A stretch of DNA of 44,930 nt from RBG-16-66-20 sp049651845 (GTDB lineage Bacteria > Pseudomonadota > Gammaproteobacteria > Burkholderiales > SG8-39). A model generated the notes under the pieces. The model was not told where the DNA came from. It searched no databases and saw only the letters and a program-made list of their open reading frames with translations. Every line of letters starts with the position of its first letter. Position 1 is the stretch's first letter. Below, piece after piece: positions 15,467 to 24,072 of the stretch. The stretch spans positions 1 through 44,930 of the forward strand of contig JBASCW010000063.1 of the NCBI GenBank assembly GCA_049651845.1, read 5' to 3'. Position numbers and translations under genes: made by a program.

Positions 15467-16231
15467 CTGGCTGCAATTACGTATGAGTACCCGCTCAACG
15501 AGCGCATCCGGACCCTGCTGCGCCTGGAGGATCTGTTCGAGCGCTCGCGCCATTTCATCGCGCGCACCGACCCGCTCGACCACCACGTCGCGCTGCTGAC
15601 GCTGTTCGAGGTCCTCGAGGTGGCGGGGCGCGCCGACCTCAAGTCCGACCTGCTGCAGGAACTGGAACGCCAGAAACAGGTGCTGCTGTCGTTCCGCAAC
15701 AACCCCGACATCTCGGAAGAAGCGCTCTCGGGCGTGCTGCGCGACATCGAGCAGGCGGCCGCGGCGTTGTTCTCGATGACCGGGCGCATCGGCCAGTACC
15801 TGCGCGAAAACGAGTGGCTGATGTCGATCAAGCAGCGCACCGGCATTCCCGGCGGCGCCTGCGAGTTCGACCTGCCCTCGTACCACTACTGGCTGCACCG
15901 CCCGGCCGAGGAGCGCATCGGCCAGCTCGCCGCCTGGACCAGCCCGCTGTACCCGCTGCGCGACGGCTCGGCGATCATCCTGCGCATCCTGCGCGAGTCC
16001 GGCAAGCCGCAGAGCCTGCAGGCCCCGCTCGGCACCTTCCAGCAGATGCTCGGCGGCAAGACCGCGCAGATGCTGCGCGTGCGCCTGGAGCCCGGCCTGC
16101 CCTGCGTGCCGGAGATCAGCGCCAACAAGTACGTGCTCAACATCCGCTTCCTCGCCCAGAACGGCGAGGAAACGCGCGCCAAGACCGCCGACTGGGACGT
16201 CGGTTTCGAGCTGACCTTCTGCAATCTGTAG
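15467..16231 (+). CDS. zapD: Cell division protein ZapD, 3' end remade by island insertion
   Basis: About 254 aa. ZapD crosslinks FtsZ filaments at the Z ring. The protein begins ITYEYPLNERIRTLLRLEDLF, the usual N-terminus of the family, but the expected ATG before it is absent: codons upstream are CTG GCT GCA ATT, with no ATG, GTG or TTG in frame after the TGA at 15413. CTG 15467, with GAGG at 15458-15461, is the best start; ATT 15476 is the other option. The C-terminus WDVGFELTFCNL is intact, but it lies at the junction with the integrated island, and a second copy of the tail (FNLTFCNL) sits at 38460-38486 before yacG. So the island supplies part of the present 3' end. Confidence 0.93.
   Translation: MAAITYEYPLNERIRTLLRLEDLFERSRHFIARTDPLDHHVALLTLFEVLEVAGRADLKSDLLQELERQKQVLLSFRNNPDISEEALSGVLRDIEQAAAALFSMTGRIGQYLRENEWLMSIKQRTGIPGGACEFDLPSYHYWLHRPAEERIGQLAAWTSPLYPLRDGSAIILRILRESGKPQSLQAPLGTFQQMLGGKTAQMLRVRLEPGLPCVPEISANKYVLNIRFLAQNGEETRAKTADWDVGFELTFCNL
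16217..16231 (+). other. Candidate attL, 3' end of zapD
   Basis: The last five codons of zapD, starting TTCTGCAA (16217-16224), recur at 38472-38486 beside yacG. The shared 8-bp core and the similar flanking codons (both encode F-x-LTFCNL-stop) mark this as the left recombination junction of the island. The crossover base cannot be fixed by reading because the copies differ at several third positions. Confidence 0.65.
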
Positions 16232-16302
16232 TACCGTCTTTTGCCGTCCAGCGGCGTCCGGCTGTCCGCTACAAGTCCATATTAAATAAAGAAGTATTGT
16301 CA

Positions 16303-16337
16303 TATACTGCCCTGCATGGTCCACCGGCATCCGGTGG
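16303..16337 (+). promoter_or_regulatory. Possible integrase promoter and leader hairpin
   Basis: A TATACT hexamer (16303-16308) lies in an AT-rich stretch after zapD. It is followed by a perfect 7-bp stem with a 3-base loop, CCACCGG cat CCGGTGG (16321-16337). No good -35 is seen. The hairpin lacks a T run, so it is not a clear terminator. It may be a leader structure or part of the recombinase binding region. Confidence 0.35.
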
Positions 16338-16341
16338 TTAT

Positions 16342-16400
16342 CGAGTAGCTACGTGAGTAGCCAGGCGAGGAGTGAGTAGCTAGGAATGGCGTAGCTACTC
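16342..16400 (+). repeat. Left terminal repeat cluster of the island
   Basis: A 23-bp unit at 16342-16364 (begins CGAGTAGCTACG, ends GAGTAGCCAG) recurs at 38387-38409 with one mismatch. Inside the left cluster GAGTAGCTAC (16343-16352) is met by its inverted copy GTAGCTACTC (16391-16400), with partial copies GAGTAGCC and GAGTAGCTAG between them. Repeated short arms of this kind next to an integrase are typical of recombinase arm-type or excisionase sites. Confidence 0.7.
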
Positions 16401-16423
16401 AACCGCAGGCAAGGGGCAGAGTC

Positions 16424-17668
16424 ATGGGAACGATACGCGACGTACAGATCCGCAACTGGATCAATGCGGGCAAGCCGCTGGCGAAAACCGACGGCGACGG
16501 CCTCACCTTCACTCTGTCCGCCGGCGGGACCGCAAGCTGGGTGCTTCGTTATCGGCTCGGCGGCAAGCAGAGGGAGTTGACCCTCGGGCGCTATCCCGAC
16601 GTAACCATCGCCGCCGCCCGCAAGCTCGCAACGGAGAAGCGCGTCGAAGTGCAGCAGGGCGTCGATGTCGCGAGGAAAAAGCAAAAGGCCAAGCTGGACA
16701 CGGCACGCGAGTGGACATTCAAGCGTCTGGCCGACGACTACCTCACCAGGGCGAGCGAACACCTGGCGGCGCTCACCATCGAGGGCCGGCGGCAGCAATT
16801 GCGGGATTACGTCCACGGCCGGATCGGCCATCTGTCCGCGCGCGAGGTATCGCCCGGCGACATCGTGGACATCGTCGAGCGCAGCGGCGCAAAATCGCTG
16901 CACGTCGCGCGGCTGGTGCTGATTGCAATCCGCGAAGTGTTCGCGCACGGCGTGGCGCGTCATGTGATCGAGGGCAATCCCTGCGCCCATATCAAGGCAA
17001 AGGCCATCATCGGGGCGCCGCCAAGCCGGCGCGCGCGGATCATGCTGACCGACGCGGAACTCGTTGCCATGCTCGCCGAGTTGCCGGAGATCGGCCGACA
17101 GAACGAACTCGCCTCGAAAATCCTGCTTGCGACCTGCACCCGCATCGGAGAACTCACCCGCGCGGAATGGAAGCGCGTGAATTTCGAGCGCAAGGAATGG
17201 ACCATTCCGCCGGAGCACTCCAAGAACAAGAAACAGTTCGTCATACCGCTCACCGAACAAGTCGCCGGATGGTTCATGCAACTACGTGGCCTGGCCTTCG
17301 ATTCCGCTTTCGTGCTGCCGCTCCGGCAACGCCATCACGGGCGTGAGGGCGATGCGGCCATGGAAGCAACGAGTCTCAATGCCGCCCTCAATCGCCTGCA
17401 CGACAAGCTGGGCGAGCGCTGCCGGCGCTTCACGCCCCATGACCTTCGCTCAACGGCACGCAGTCACCTGGGCGCCCTCGGTGTGGATGTGCTCATCGCA
17501 GAGCGCTGCCTGAATCACTCGCTGGGCGGACTGGTCGCCGTTTATGACAAACACGACTACCTCACCGAACGGCGCAAAGCGCTGGAACTATGGAGCGCCA
17601 AGATCGCGGCCCTTGAGAAAGGCGAGGCGTTCAACGTGGTGCCGTTCAAGCGGGCGGCGAACGAATGA
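16424..17668 (+). CDS. int: P4-type tyrosine recombinase (island integrase)
   Basis: 414 aa. The N-terminal DUF4102-type arm-binding domain (about 15-90) reads KTDGDGLTFTLSAGGTASWVLRYR...LGRYPDVTIAAAR. The core-binding domain is at about 95-200. The catalytic domain has R240 (CTRIGEL), the Lys-rich beta-hairpin SKNKKQF, H339-x-x-R342 (HDLRST), H365 (LNHSLGG) and the likely nucleophile Y374 in VAVYDKHDYLTERRKAL. It catalyses integration and excision of the island. AAGGGG lies 7-13 bases before the ATG. It reads inward from attL, as is normal. The target inferred from the junction is the 3' end of zapD rather than a tRNA gene. Confidence 0.95.
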   Translation: MGTIRDVQIRNWINAGKPLAKTDGDGLTFTLSAGGTASWVLRYRLGGKQRELTLGRYPDVTIAAARKLATEKRVEVQQGVDVARKKQKAKLDTAREWTFKRLADDYLTRASEHLAALTIEGRRQQLRDYVHGRIGHLSAREVSPGDIVDIVERSGAKSLHVARLVLIAIREVFAHGVARHVIEGNPCAHIKAKAIIGAPPSRRARIMLTDAELVAMLAELPEIGRQNELASKILLATCTRIGELTRAEWKRVNFERKEWTIPPEHSKNKKQFVIPLTEQVAGWFMQLRGLAFDSAFVLPLRQRHHGREGDAAMEATSLNAALNRLHDKLGERCRRFTPHDLRSTARSHLGALGVDVLIAERCLNHSLGGLVAVYDKHDYLTERRKALELWSAKIAALEKGEAFNVVPFKRAANE

Positions 17669-17728
17669 AGGAGACAGCGCCGCGCCGCTGGTCAAGCGAG
17701 AGATGGCTGATCCGGGACCGGCCGTGTG

Positions 17729-17779
17729 TTGACAACTGCTATACGCCACCGTAAGATTCGTATATCTGTTGTGTATACG
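17729..17779 (+). promoter_or_regulatory. Promoter and operator of the toxin-antitoxin pair
   Basis: TTGACA (17729-17734) and TAAGAT (17752-17757) are separated by 17 bases, a good sigma-70 promoter. Directly after it, CGTATA (17759-17764) and TATACG (17774-17779) form an inverted repeat around the expected transcription start, a natural site for the ribbon-helix-helix antitoxin to repress its own operon. AGGAGAG precedes the ATG at 17795. Confidence 0.75.
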
Positions 17780-17794
17780 ACATAGGAGAGACTC

Positions 17795-18073
17795 ATGCGC
17801 GACGCCGCCATCAACCTGCGGGCACGTCCCGAGCAGCGCGATCTGATCGACCAGGCCGCGCAGCTGCTCGGCAAGAACCGCTCCGACTTCATGCTCGAAG
17901 CCGCCTGCGACAAGGCGCAATCGGTGCTGCTCGACCAGGTATTTTTCAGTCTGGATGCCGAGAAATTCCGGCGATTCACCAAGCTGCTCGACGCGCCGCC
18001 CGCCCGCAATCCGGGGCTTGAGCGCCTCATGGCGGTCAAGGCGCCCTGGGGCAAGAAATCCGCGAAGGCCTGA
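17795..18073 (+). CDS. DUF1778 antitoxin (TacA/AtaR-like)
   Basis: 92 aa. An N-terminal ribbon-helix-helix (AAINLRARPEQRDLIDQAAQLLGKNRSDFMLEAACDKAQ, about 5-44) binds DNA, and the C-terminal extension with FFSLDAEKFRRFTKLLDAPP matches DUF1778 antitoxins that wrap GNAT toxins. It neutralises the toxin encoded two bases downstream and should autoregulate through the palindrome in front of it. Length is usual for the family. AGGAGAG before the ATG. Confidence 0.9.
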   Translation: MRDAAINLRARPEQRDLIDQAAQLLGKNRSDFMLEAACDKAQSVLLDQVFFSLDAEKFRRFTKLLDAPPARNPGLERLMAVKAPWGKKSAKA

Positions 18074-18075
18074 GC

Positions 18076-18564
18076 TTGCAACTCAGTCCGCCGGAGCCCT
18101 TGACGGCTTCACATCGACTGGATGACTTCGAGTGCGGCGAGGCCGTGCTCGATGACTGGCTCAAGCGCAGGGCATTGGCCAACCAGTCAAGCGGGGCGAG
18201 CCGCACCTTTGTCGTCGCCGATCAGGACAGCCGCGTCTGCGGCTACTACGCCATGGCAGCCGGCGCCGTATCGCACCAACTGGCAACAAGCGGCGTTCGC
18301 CGCAACATGCCTGATCCTGTTCCTGTCATGGTGCTCGCCCGGCTCGCGGTCGACCGCAGGGCGCAGGGACAGCATCTGGGAGCATCGCTGCTGCAGGACG
18401 CTGTCAATCGTGCAGTGGCTGTATCGCAGAACGCGGGCGTAAGAGCCCTTCTCGTGCATGCCCTTCACGAGAAGGCCAAGCAGTTCTACGAGCACTACGG
18501 GTTTCAGCCCTCGCCGACGCATCCGATGACGCTCATGCTGCGCTTGAGCAGCGTGAAGCCCTGA
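18076..18564 (+). CDS. GNAT acetyltransferase toxin (TacT/AtaT-like)
   Basis: 162 aa. The family acetylates the amino group of charged tRNAs and blocks translation. It has PPEPLTASHRLDDFECGEAVLDDWLKRRALANQ at the start, GYYAMAAGAV, and the acetyl-CoA binding core VMVLARLAVDRRAQGQHLGASLLQDAV, ending with the YEHYGF motif (Tyr expected as catalytic). The start is TTG 18076, two bases after the antitoxin stop. The pair may stabilise the island. Confidence 0.9.
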   Translation: MQLSPPEPLTASHRLDDFECGEAVLDDWLKRRALANQSSGASRTFVVADQDSRVCGYYAMAAGAVSHQLATSGVRRNMPDPVPVMVLARLAVDRRAQGQHLGASLLQDAVNRAVAVSQNAGVRALLVHALHEKAKQFYEHYGFQPSPTHPMTLMLRLSSVKP

Positions 18565-18569
18565 CAGAA

Positions 18570-18683
18570 TCACGCCTGCGATTCCCGGCCCTTGCCGTCG
18601 CGCCAGTTTTCCAGGCCGCCCGGCCATTGCAATTGCGGCGGCAGCCATGCATGCGCGTCGTTACGCCAACTGCCGGCTGCCAT
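18570..18683 (-). CDS. Small ORF overlapping the alpA 3' end
   Basis: 37 aa, too short for most gene callers. ATG at 18683 lies inside alpA, and the frame ends at TGA 18570. The translation has WLPPQLQWPGGLENWRDGKGRE, a composition more protein-like than random, with four Trp. No family is recognised. It overlaps alpA by 23 bases on the same strand, so it could be translationally coupled to it. It may equally be the remnant of a longer gene. Confidence 0.3.
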   Translation of the reverse strand: MAAGSWRNDAHAWLPPQLQWPGGLENWRDGKGRESQA

Positions 18684-18885
18684 CCCGGGCGATCTTCACC
18701 CGCCCGGCGATCCACTCGCTCACGTCCGACTCGAGCCAGCCGACCGCGCGCGGCCCGAGCGGCACGGGCTTCGGGAAGACGCCGTCCTTGATGTATTGAT
18801 AGATCGTGCTGCGCGAAAGTCCCGTGCGTGTCTCGACCTGCTTGCGTCGAAGAAATGCAGGCTCCCGCTGGATAGTCTGGGCCAT
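18661..18885 (-). CDS. alpA: AlpA-family excisionase/transcriptional regulator
   Basis: 74 aa from ATG 18885; a longer upstream frame is not needed. It is a MerR/Xis-type winged helix-turn-helix: FLRRKQVETRTGLSRSTIYQYIKDGVFPKPVPLGPRAVGWLESDVSEWI. Members of this family regulate integrase expression or act as excisionases in P4-like elements. Candidate binding sites include the terminal repeat clusters or the inverted repeats at 18994-19041. It is transcribed toward the toxin-antitoxin pair. Confidence 0.88.
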   Translation of the reverse strand: MAQTIQREPAFLRRKQVETRTGLSRSTIYQYIKDGVFPKPVPLGPRAVGWLESDVSEWIAGRVKIARDGSRQLA

Positions 18886-18993
18886 GGTCGTCACCTCGCG
18901 GCTGGTTATGGAAGATGGCAACATCCTTCCATGCGGGGCGGTCGTTGTCGGCCCGAATCGAAGCTTCGTTGAAGCCACGAAAACGCTTGACGG

Positions 18994-19041
18994 CGTAAAT
19001 TACGGCGGACGTAGCCAGGTGGGATTGGCGCTCTACGTCCG
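18994..19041. repeat. Inverted repeats between alpA and the helicase gene
   Basis: CGTAA-A-TTACG (18994-19004) is an 11-bp palindrome. CGGACGTAG (19006-19014) pairs with CTACGTCCG (19033-19041), a perfect 9-bp stem with an 18-base loop. Position beyond the helicase stop and upstream of alpA fits a terminator-like hairpin for the leftward array or an operator for alpA. There is no T run. Confidence 0.45.
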
Positions 19042-19093
19042 GGAGGCTCCGGTCCTGCTTTCCGACTACCTCACGACGTGCGGGCGTTGACGT

Positions 19094-21979
19094 TCATCGA
19101 TCGCGCACTTCCATGGCCAGATGGAAACTCAACTCGTTTACCACCGCCTCGGGCAGTGGAAGCCCTCGTTCGGCATCCGGCCTGACAAGGCGAGCGACTT
19201 CCTCCTGCCCCATCACGACGCGGAACCAACGTTCCCGATCCAGCATGACGCGGTATTGACGCTCATCGGCTGCGCCAGCGAGGTAAGGCAGATATACGGC
19301 GATGGGTTGCCGACCCTCTGCCTTACAACCCAGTCGATCTATCCGACCCGTTCGCTGCTCGATCGTGCTGGGATTCCACGCAAGATCGTGATGAATGACA
19401 TGGCGGCAGAAACGCTGAAGGTCCACGCCCTCGCCCATGACTTCACTGCACACAAAGATATCCGGAAAGAACGGCGTATTGAATGCCCGCATGAGCCTTG
19501 ACCGCGCATCGCGTTTCGTTCTGCCCGTCGCCACCTGCACGTTCGCAAGTGTGGAAGTCTTTGCGCCTTCCTCGATCTCGGATTCCTGGTGTTCATCGTC
19601 GTCCACGCGGATGCCTCGTGTCTGGGTGCGCTCGGCGGCCTCCGTGAAAAGCTTGCGCTCGTCGGTTGAGCACCGCTCGGTCAGAAATTCGACGAAGTCG
19701 TCAAACTTACGTCTCCATGTAACGCCCGAGGCGTCCGCACGGTCCAGCATTCGTGCGACCGCTTCGGCGGGACTGAGGCGGTCCACTTCTTCCAGCGGGA
19801 AACAGCGCACCAGCGTTGTCGCCACCCGCAGGAACCGTCGCATGATGTCCAGGAGCAGTTCCTGCTCAACGTCGGTCATCCGAGCCTTGGCGAACGCCGC
19901 CGAGCGGGCCGCGAGTATTTCCTTGAGCGCCGTATCGACGGCACGGCGTCCGGGTGACTTGGTGTCGTCGAAGAACCTTCGCTGAACCCTCTCGATCAGC
20001 CGGTCAACGTCGCCCTGTTTCATCTCCCGTCCGGCCGCCTGGAACTGCTCCTGCACAGCGGACATGAGGCGCCGTTCAATTTCCCTGCTGATGTGAACGC
20101 GCAAGGCCTGGCAAGTCCGTCGATAGAAAGCAAAGACGAGCACCTTCTCCCCGGTCTCCCAAAGGTCAACCGCGCGCTTCACGGTCGCCGATACCTTCGG
20201 ATGAGCGGACCCGCTCGCCCCCTCCATAGCACTGTCGAACTCGCTCAAGTACCACGCCGCGTGAGACAGGTCGATAACCTGCTCCCGTGGTTCGTCTTCC
20301 TCGTCCCGATCCAAGTCGCGATTCTTACGCGTGTATCGGAAGGCCTCGTACGACGAGCTGAGCGCCTCGCCCAACAGGTCTTGAACGCTCCCTGTTGCGC
20401 TCCGCGCGGCAAGAAAGAACGGCAGCAGCTGCACGGGCGGGATCGGCAATCCGCTGGAGACCGCGTGTCCGAGTATCGACGCACCGTCGATCCGCTGGCG
20501 ACGCGCGATCGTGGTATCGGCCCAGCAGGCGCCCTTGTTATGCCGCAGCACCCACGGCGCGAGGGCCGCCGCCGCGGCATCCCGTGATCGCTTTGCACCG
20601 TCAAACGCTTCAACCATTGCGCGCACTCGATACGGCATCGAATCCCGGTCCGCCTGGCGCACACACTCCCACCAAGCATCCATCTGCCCTTCAATGTCCT
20701 CCTCGCGGAGTCGGCACCAGCTTCGTTGAAACGCGATGGCCGTACGTTGGCTGCTGTCGAGGAGCGTGCCGAGGTTTTCCATCCGTTGCTTGGTTGCCGT
20801 GAGCGTTCCCAGCTCGTCCTCCTCCCAGCGCACATCGCCGAACCGCTCGAGGACGCGAACCAATTCGTGATGCCCCAGCTGAAACGGCGTCGCCGTCAGA
20901 AAGAGCATGCGGTCGAACGCATGCGCCATGGCGCCGTCGCCGGTGCGCATGTCCCGTTCGAGGTCCGGGGACTGAAGCTGCCTCGCGAGCGCGGTGGCGG
21001 GATTCTTCAGGTGATGCGCTTCGTCCATGACGAGGAGGGGCGATCGCCACCGGGCCTGGGCGAGAAGCTGGTTCCACAAGCGGTCCTCTACCTTGCGCAA
21101 TGCATCGCGGGCTTGCCCCAGACGCTCGCTGACCCGCTCATCCCCGCCGCGCGCGCGAACGGGCATCTCTTTCAGGGCGTCCGCAAGCTCCCTGAGTTCG
21201 ACGCGGCCAAGACTACGCACGACGGACTTCGGCACGGGTTCATCGGTGAGTCGCCGTTTCTCGTCCTGCACAGCCTGGTTGTAGATGTCTTTCCAGGCAC
21301 GGGGATCCGTCCTGAGCAAGTGTTGCCACAGCTCATCGCCCCAGTCGTGCGCCTTTTCCTCACCGATCGCCCAGAGAAGTTCGCCGAGGAATCGGTGGAT
21401 CTGGTCCTTCACCTTGATGAGCCGGCCGGCATTTCCCCGACCGTGCCGCCGCAGCGCCTCTCCTATCAGCGCGAGCCGCACCCACTTGTCGGTTTGGCGG
21501 CGGCCCATCGCACCATGCGCCATGAAAATAAGGTGGCAGCGGTTCTTCGGCGCATCGTCCAGAAGCTTCATGAGATCGATGCTGTGGCGTGCGATACCGA
21601 ATCGCACGACCGCGGGGTCGCGGAACCCCCCGGGCGTTGCCTCCTCGCGCCGCACCGGGCGGCGATTCGCGAGGTACAGATCGCAGAAGGTCCTCAGATC
21701 CTGTTCCCACTTGTCGACCAGATTGGCAGGGACCATCAGGATGACCGGCCCGCGCGCGCTGCGCATCGCCACGCTGTACGCAATGGCGAGCGCGACGAAG
21801 GTCTTGCCCATGCCGACTTCATCGGCAAGGATCACGCCGGGCTGACGCCGCAGCCTCGCCAGCAGCGTCTCTACTTCGCGGCGCTGGCGTTTCTGGTCGG
21901 CCACGGGCACACGTTCGTTGAGCCGCGTCCCCAGTAACAACTCGGGCGGCGGAACGTAGAGATCGTTCAACTGACGCAT
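19094..21979 (-). CDS. SNF2-like superfamily 2 helicase, last gene of a three-gene module
   Basis: 961 aa. Motifs: Walker A DEVGMGKT (53-60) preceded by GVILADE, motif Ia VILMVPANLVDKW, DEAHHLKN (319-326), motif III LTATPFQL, and in the second RecA lobe KVLVFAFYRRTCQAL, a conserved VCSEVMGEGVDLQ and motif VI TIEQRTGRIDRLG. This is the RapA/SNF2-like translocase layout, with a large charged insert between the lobes. An ATP-driven DNA translocase is inferred. The ATG lies within the end of the PLD gene (13-bp overlap), so the two are coupled. Such helicase-PLD pairs recall DISARM (DrmD/DrmC), but the DrmA/DrmB and methylase genes are absent. Confidence 0.85.
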   Translation of the reverse strand: MRQLNDLYVPPPELLLGTRLNERVPVADQKRQRREVETLLARLRRQPGVILADEVGMGKTFVALAIAYSVAMRSARGPVILMVPANLVDKWEQDLRTFCDLYLANRRPVRREEATPGGFRDPAVVRFGIARHSIDLMKLLDDAPKNRCHLIFMAHGAMGRRQTDKWVRLALIGEALRRHGRGNAGRLIKVKDQIHRFLGELLWAIGEEKAHDWGDELWQHLLRTDPRAWKDIYNQAVQDEKRRLTDEPVPKSVVRSLGRVELRELADALKEMPVRARGGDERVSERLGQARDALRKVEDRLWNQLLAQARWRSPLLVMDEAHHLKNPATALARQLQSPDLERDMRTGDGAMAHAFDRMLFLTATPFQLGHHELVRVLERFGDVRWEEDELGTLTATKQRMENLGTLLDSSQRTAIAFQRSWCRLREEDIEGQMDAWWECVRQADRDSMPYRVRAMVEAFDGAKRSRDAAAAALAPWVLRHNKGACWADTTIARRQRIDGASILGHAVSSGLPIPPVQLLPFFLAARSATGSVQDLLGEALSSSYEAFRYTRKNRDLDRDEEDEPREQVIDLSHAAWYLSEFDSAMEGASGSAHPKVSATVKRAVDLWETGEKVLVFAFYRRTCQALRVHISREIERRLMSAVQEQFQAAGREMKQGDVDRLIERVQRRFFDDTKSPGRRAVDTALKEILAARSAAFAKARMTDVEQELLLDIMRRFLRVATTLVRCFPLEEVDRLSPAEAVARMLDRADASGVTWRRKFDDFVEFLTERCSTDERKLFTEAAERTQTRGIRVDDDEHQESEIEEGAKTSTLANVQVATGRTKRDARSRLMRAFNTPFFPDIFVCSEVMGEGVDLQRFCRHVIHHDLAWNPSTIEQRTGRIDRLGCKAEGRQPIAVYLPYLAGAADERQYRVMLDRERWFRVVMGQEEVARLVRPDAERGLPLPEAVVNELSFHLAMEVRDR

Positions 21980-24072
21980 CGCTCGACCACTCTGTCCCAG
22001 AACCGGCTCATGTCCGCGGATACCAGAGACCGCTGCGTCTCCACGTGTTCTCGCAGTTTCACGGCAAGCTCGCTCAGAAATGCCTGGTAGGTTTTCCCGA
22101 ACTCCGCCTTGGGCAGCATGCCCTCGATCGCCTGATAGTCCACCTCCCGCAGCATGATCAGGAAATCGGCCAACGTGAGCAGCGCTTCGTCTGCCCGCGG
22201 GCCGGCGCCCAGGAACTCACGCACGTAAAGCTCCGCCAGCGGCTCGATCCCGACCAGGCCGCGCAACCGCCATTCCAGCGCCTGACTTCCCCAGACCGGG
22301 CGCTGAAGGTTCGCCCGCAACTGCGCGAATACGCGGGCCCTGTTGCGAATGCGGTGCAGAAACGTCTCCTGCAGGTTGTACCGCCGCAGGGGATCCAGAT
22401 CGATCGGCGTGGCGGAGTCGAGATCGCCGTCAAAACCCTCCGGCATCATCTGGCGCCTCGCCCACGTACGGAACGCGGCGCTCGGATCGGTGGCCGCGAG
22501 GATCTGAAGCATATCGTCCGCCGACATCTCATCGAGCTGCGCCGGCCTGGGCAGCGCGCGGCCATCCTCGACATTCAGCGGCATGAAAGCACTCTCGTCG
22601 CCCCACCTCACTTCGAGCTTGTCCGGCGGCTGCGGCTGGCTCCAGGCGAGTTCTGCCACCGCTTGACCGCCCGAAGCGCGCCACGCGGCAGCCGTGAGAA
22701 GCTCTTGCGACGGGCGAGCGCAGGCAAGAATCTGCCAGTCCGGCGGGAGTTGTTCGGGCGCAAGCCCCAGGACGATCCGGCGAACCTCTCCAGCGCGGTA
22801 CGTCGCCGACAGAAATCCCTCGGGCAGCCTCGGTGTCCCCTGACTCTCCTCATCGTCTTCCGGCCGCGCGCCGAGCCATTCCGCGGCAGCGGGATCGATT
22901 ACCTCGTCCATCTCAGGCCACACGGATTCGAGCGCGCTGATTTCCCGGCTGTAAGCCACGCGATCGACCACAGTGAGCAGATTCGCCTCGGCATTTCGCG
23001 GATAGTTGCTTACGCCCATCCCGGCGACGGTAAGGTTGGACGACCCGATCATCAATGCCGAGTATTGGCCCGTCGCGAGCGCCAGCATCTTGGCGTGCCA
23101 CTGGCGCCGGTTCCTGTCACCGTCGTGGTCCGGGAGCATCTCGATGTGAACGTTTCCTTGGTACGCTGGCGGAGTCGTGAGAAGCGCCTTCGGGGCCGCG
23201 AGCCTCGGCACTGCACGCCCGTCGTTGTTGCGGATTGCCGGAACGCAAAACCACAACTCACGCTTGCTTCCTCTTGCCATCAGCTTGCAAAGAGCAGCGG
23301 CCACGCGACTCGATTCCGCTTCCACGTCGAAGAATGGCGAGGCTGCCCAAATTTCCTCGGGCGAGCCACCCCGCTTTCTGCAAGCTCCGACCGCTTCGTC
23401 GAGGCTGCTGCGCGCACCGCTTCCGCGCGCGACCGGCGGCATGGTGCATACCAGGGTCTGGTGAACTGCCGAGCGGCGTCCCGGCGCTTTCCACCCACCG
23501 GTGCGCTTCTCCACTTGATCCAGAAAGGTCTCCGCGCGCTGAATCACGTGGGGGCGTGCGTCCGCGCCCGGCACCAGCACAAGCAATCCCCGGAGAAAGT
23601 CGATTGCCTCTTGCAGGATAGTCAGAGCGGCCGCCTGTGGCGTCAAGTCAACCGCCCCGGCCACCTCGTAGTTGGTCCGGTATCCCGGTTCGGAGAGGTT
23701 AGCGGATGCCACGATGACACGGACGTGCCGGCTCCAGACGAGCAGACTCAGTTTCGCGTGTTGCTTGCCGGCACGGATGCGAACCGGCAACACGTCCCAG
23801 CGCAGCGAATGCTCTACCCCCGCCATGGTGTAGTCCGCCAGCACGCCCGCATAGACGCTCCCCAGCCTGCTCTCGCGTTCGAGCAGAAACGCCAGGTCCT
23901 CCCGGTTCGGTTCAGACTCGATTCCCAGGAAACGGGCAAGACACTGCTCGTCGAAAAGACCAGGATCGAACGTATACGTAGTCGCGAGGCAGCCAATCGG
24001 CTCGCCCGCATCCTGCGGGGGCCGCCACAGGTCGAGCATGGCTCCGCTGACCGTTCTCTTCTTCCCGTTCAT
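21967..24072 (-). CDS. Double-HKD phospholipase D-type nuclease
   Basis: 701 aa. The start ATG 24072 overlaps the stop of the upstream gene by 4 bases (ATGA); a longer frame upstream is not coding-like. Two catalytic half-sites are visible: H105-A-K107 with SAN123-125 (KQHAKLSLLVW...ASANLS) and H326-A-K328 with SSN344-346 (QWHAKMLALA...GSSNLT). The HxK...N form is closer to tyrosyl-DNA phosphodiesterase-like and DNA-cleaving PLD enzymes than to lipases with HxKxxxxD. The C-terminal 350 residues hold no recognised motif and may bind the helicase. No signal peptide; cytoplasmic. Presumed nuclease of the three-gene module, by inference. Confidence 0.8.
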   Translation of the reverse strand: MNGKKRTVSGAMLDLWRPPQDAGEPIGCLATTYTFDPGLFDEQCLARFLGIESEPNREDLAFLLERESRLGSVYAGVLADYTMAGVEHSLRWDVLPVRIRAGKQHAKLSLLVWSRHVRVIVASANLSEPGYRTNYEVAGAVDLTPQAAALTILQEAIDFLRGLLVLVPGADARPHVIQRAETFLDQVEKRTGGWKAPGRRSAVHQTLVCTMPPVARGSGARSSLDEAVGACRKRGGSPEEIWAASPFFDVEAESSRVAAALCKLMARGSKRELWFCVPAIRNNDGRAVPRLAAPKALLTTPPAYQGNVHIEMLPDHDGDRNRRQWHAKMLALATGQYSALMIGSSNLTVAGMGVSNYPRNAEANLLTVVDRVAYSREISALESVWPEMDEVIDPAAAEWLGARPEDDEESQGTPRLPEGFLSATYRAGEVRRIVLGLAPEQLPPDWQILACARPSQELLTAAAWRASGGQAVAELAWSQPQPPDKLEVRWGDESAFMPLNVEDGRALPRPAQLDEMSADDMLQILAATDPSAAFRTWARRQMMPEGFDGDLDSATPIDLDPLRRYNLQETFLHRIRNRARVFAQLRANLQRPVWGSQALEWRLRGLVGIEPLAELYVREFLGAGPRADEALLTLADFLIMLREVDYQAIEGMLPKAEFGKTYQAFLSELAVKLREHVETQRSLVSADMSRFWDRVVERCVS

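Noticed and set aside
19094..24072. DISARM system
   Set aside because: Only a helicase and a PLD protein are shared; DrmA, DrmB and the methylase are absent, and the third gene does not match DrmE as far as can be seen.
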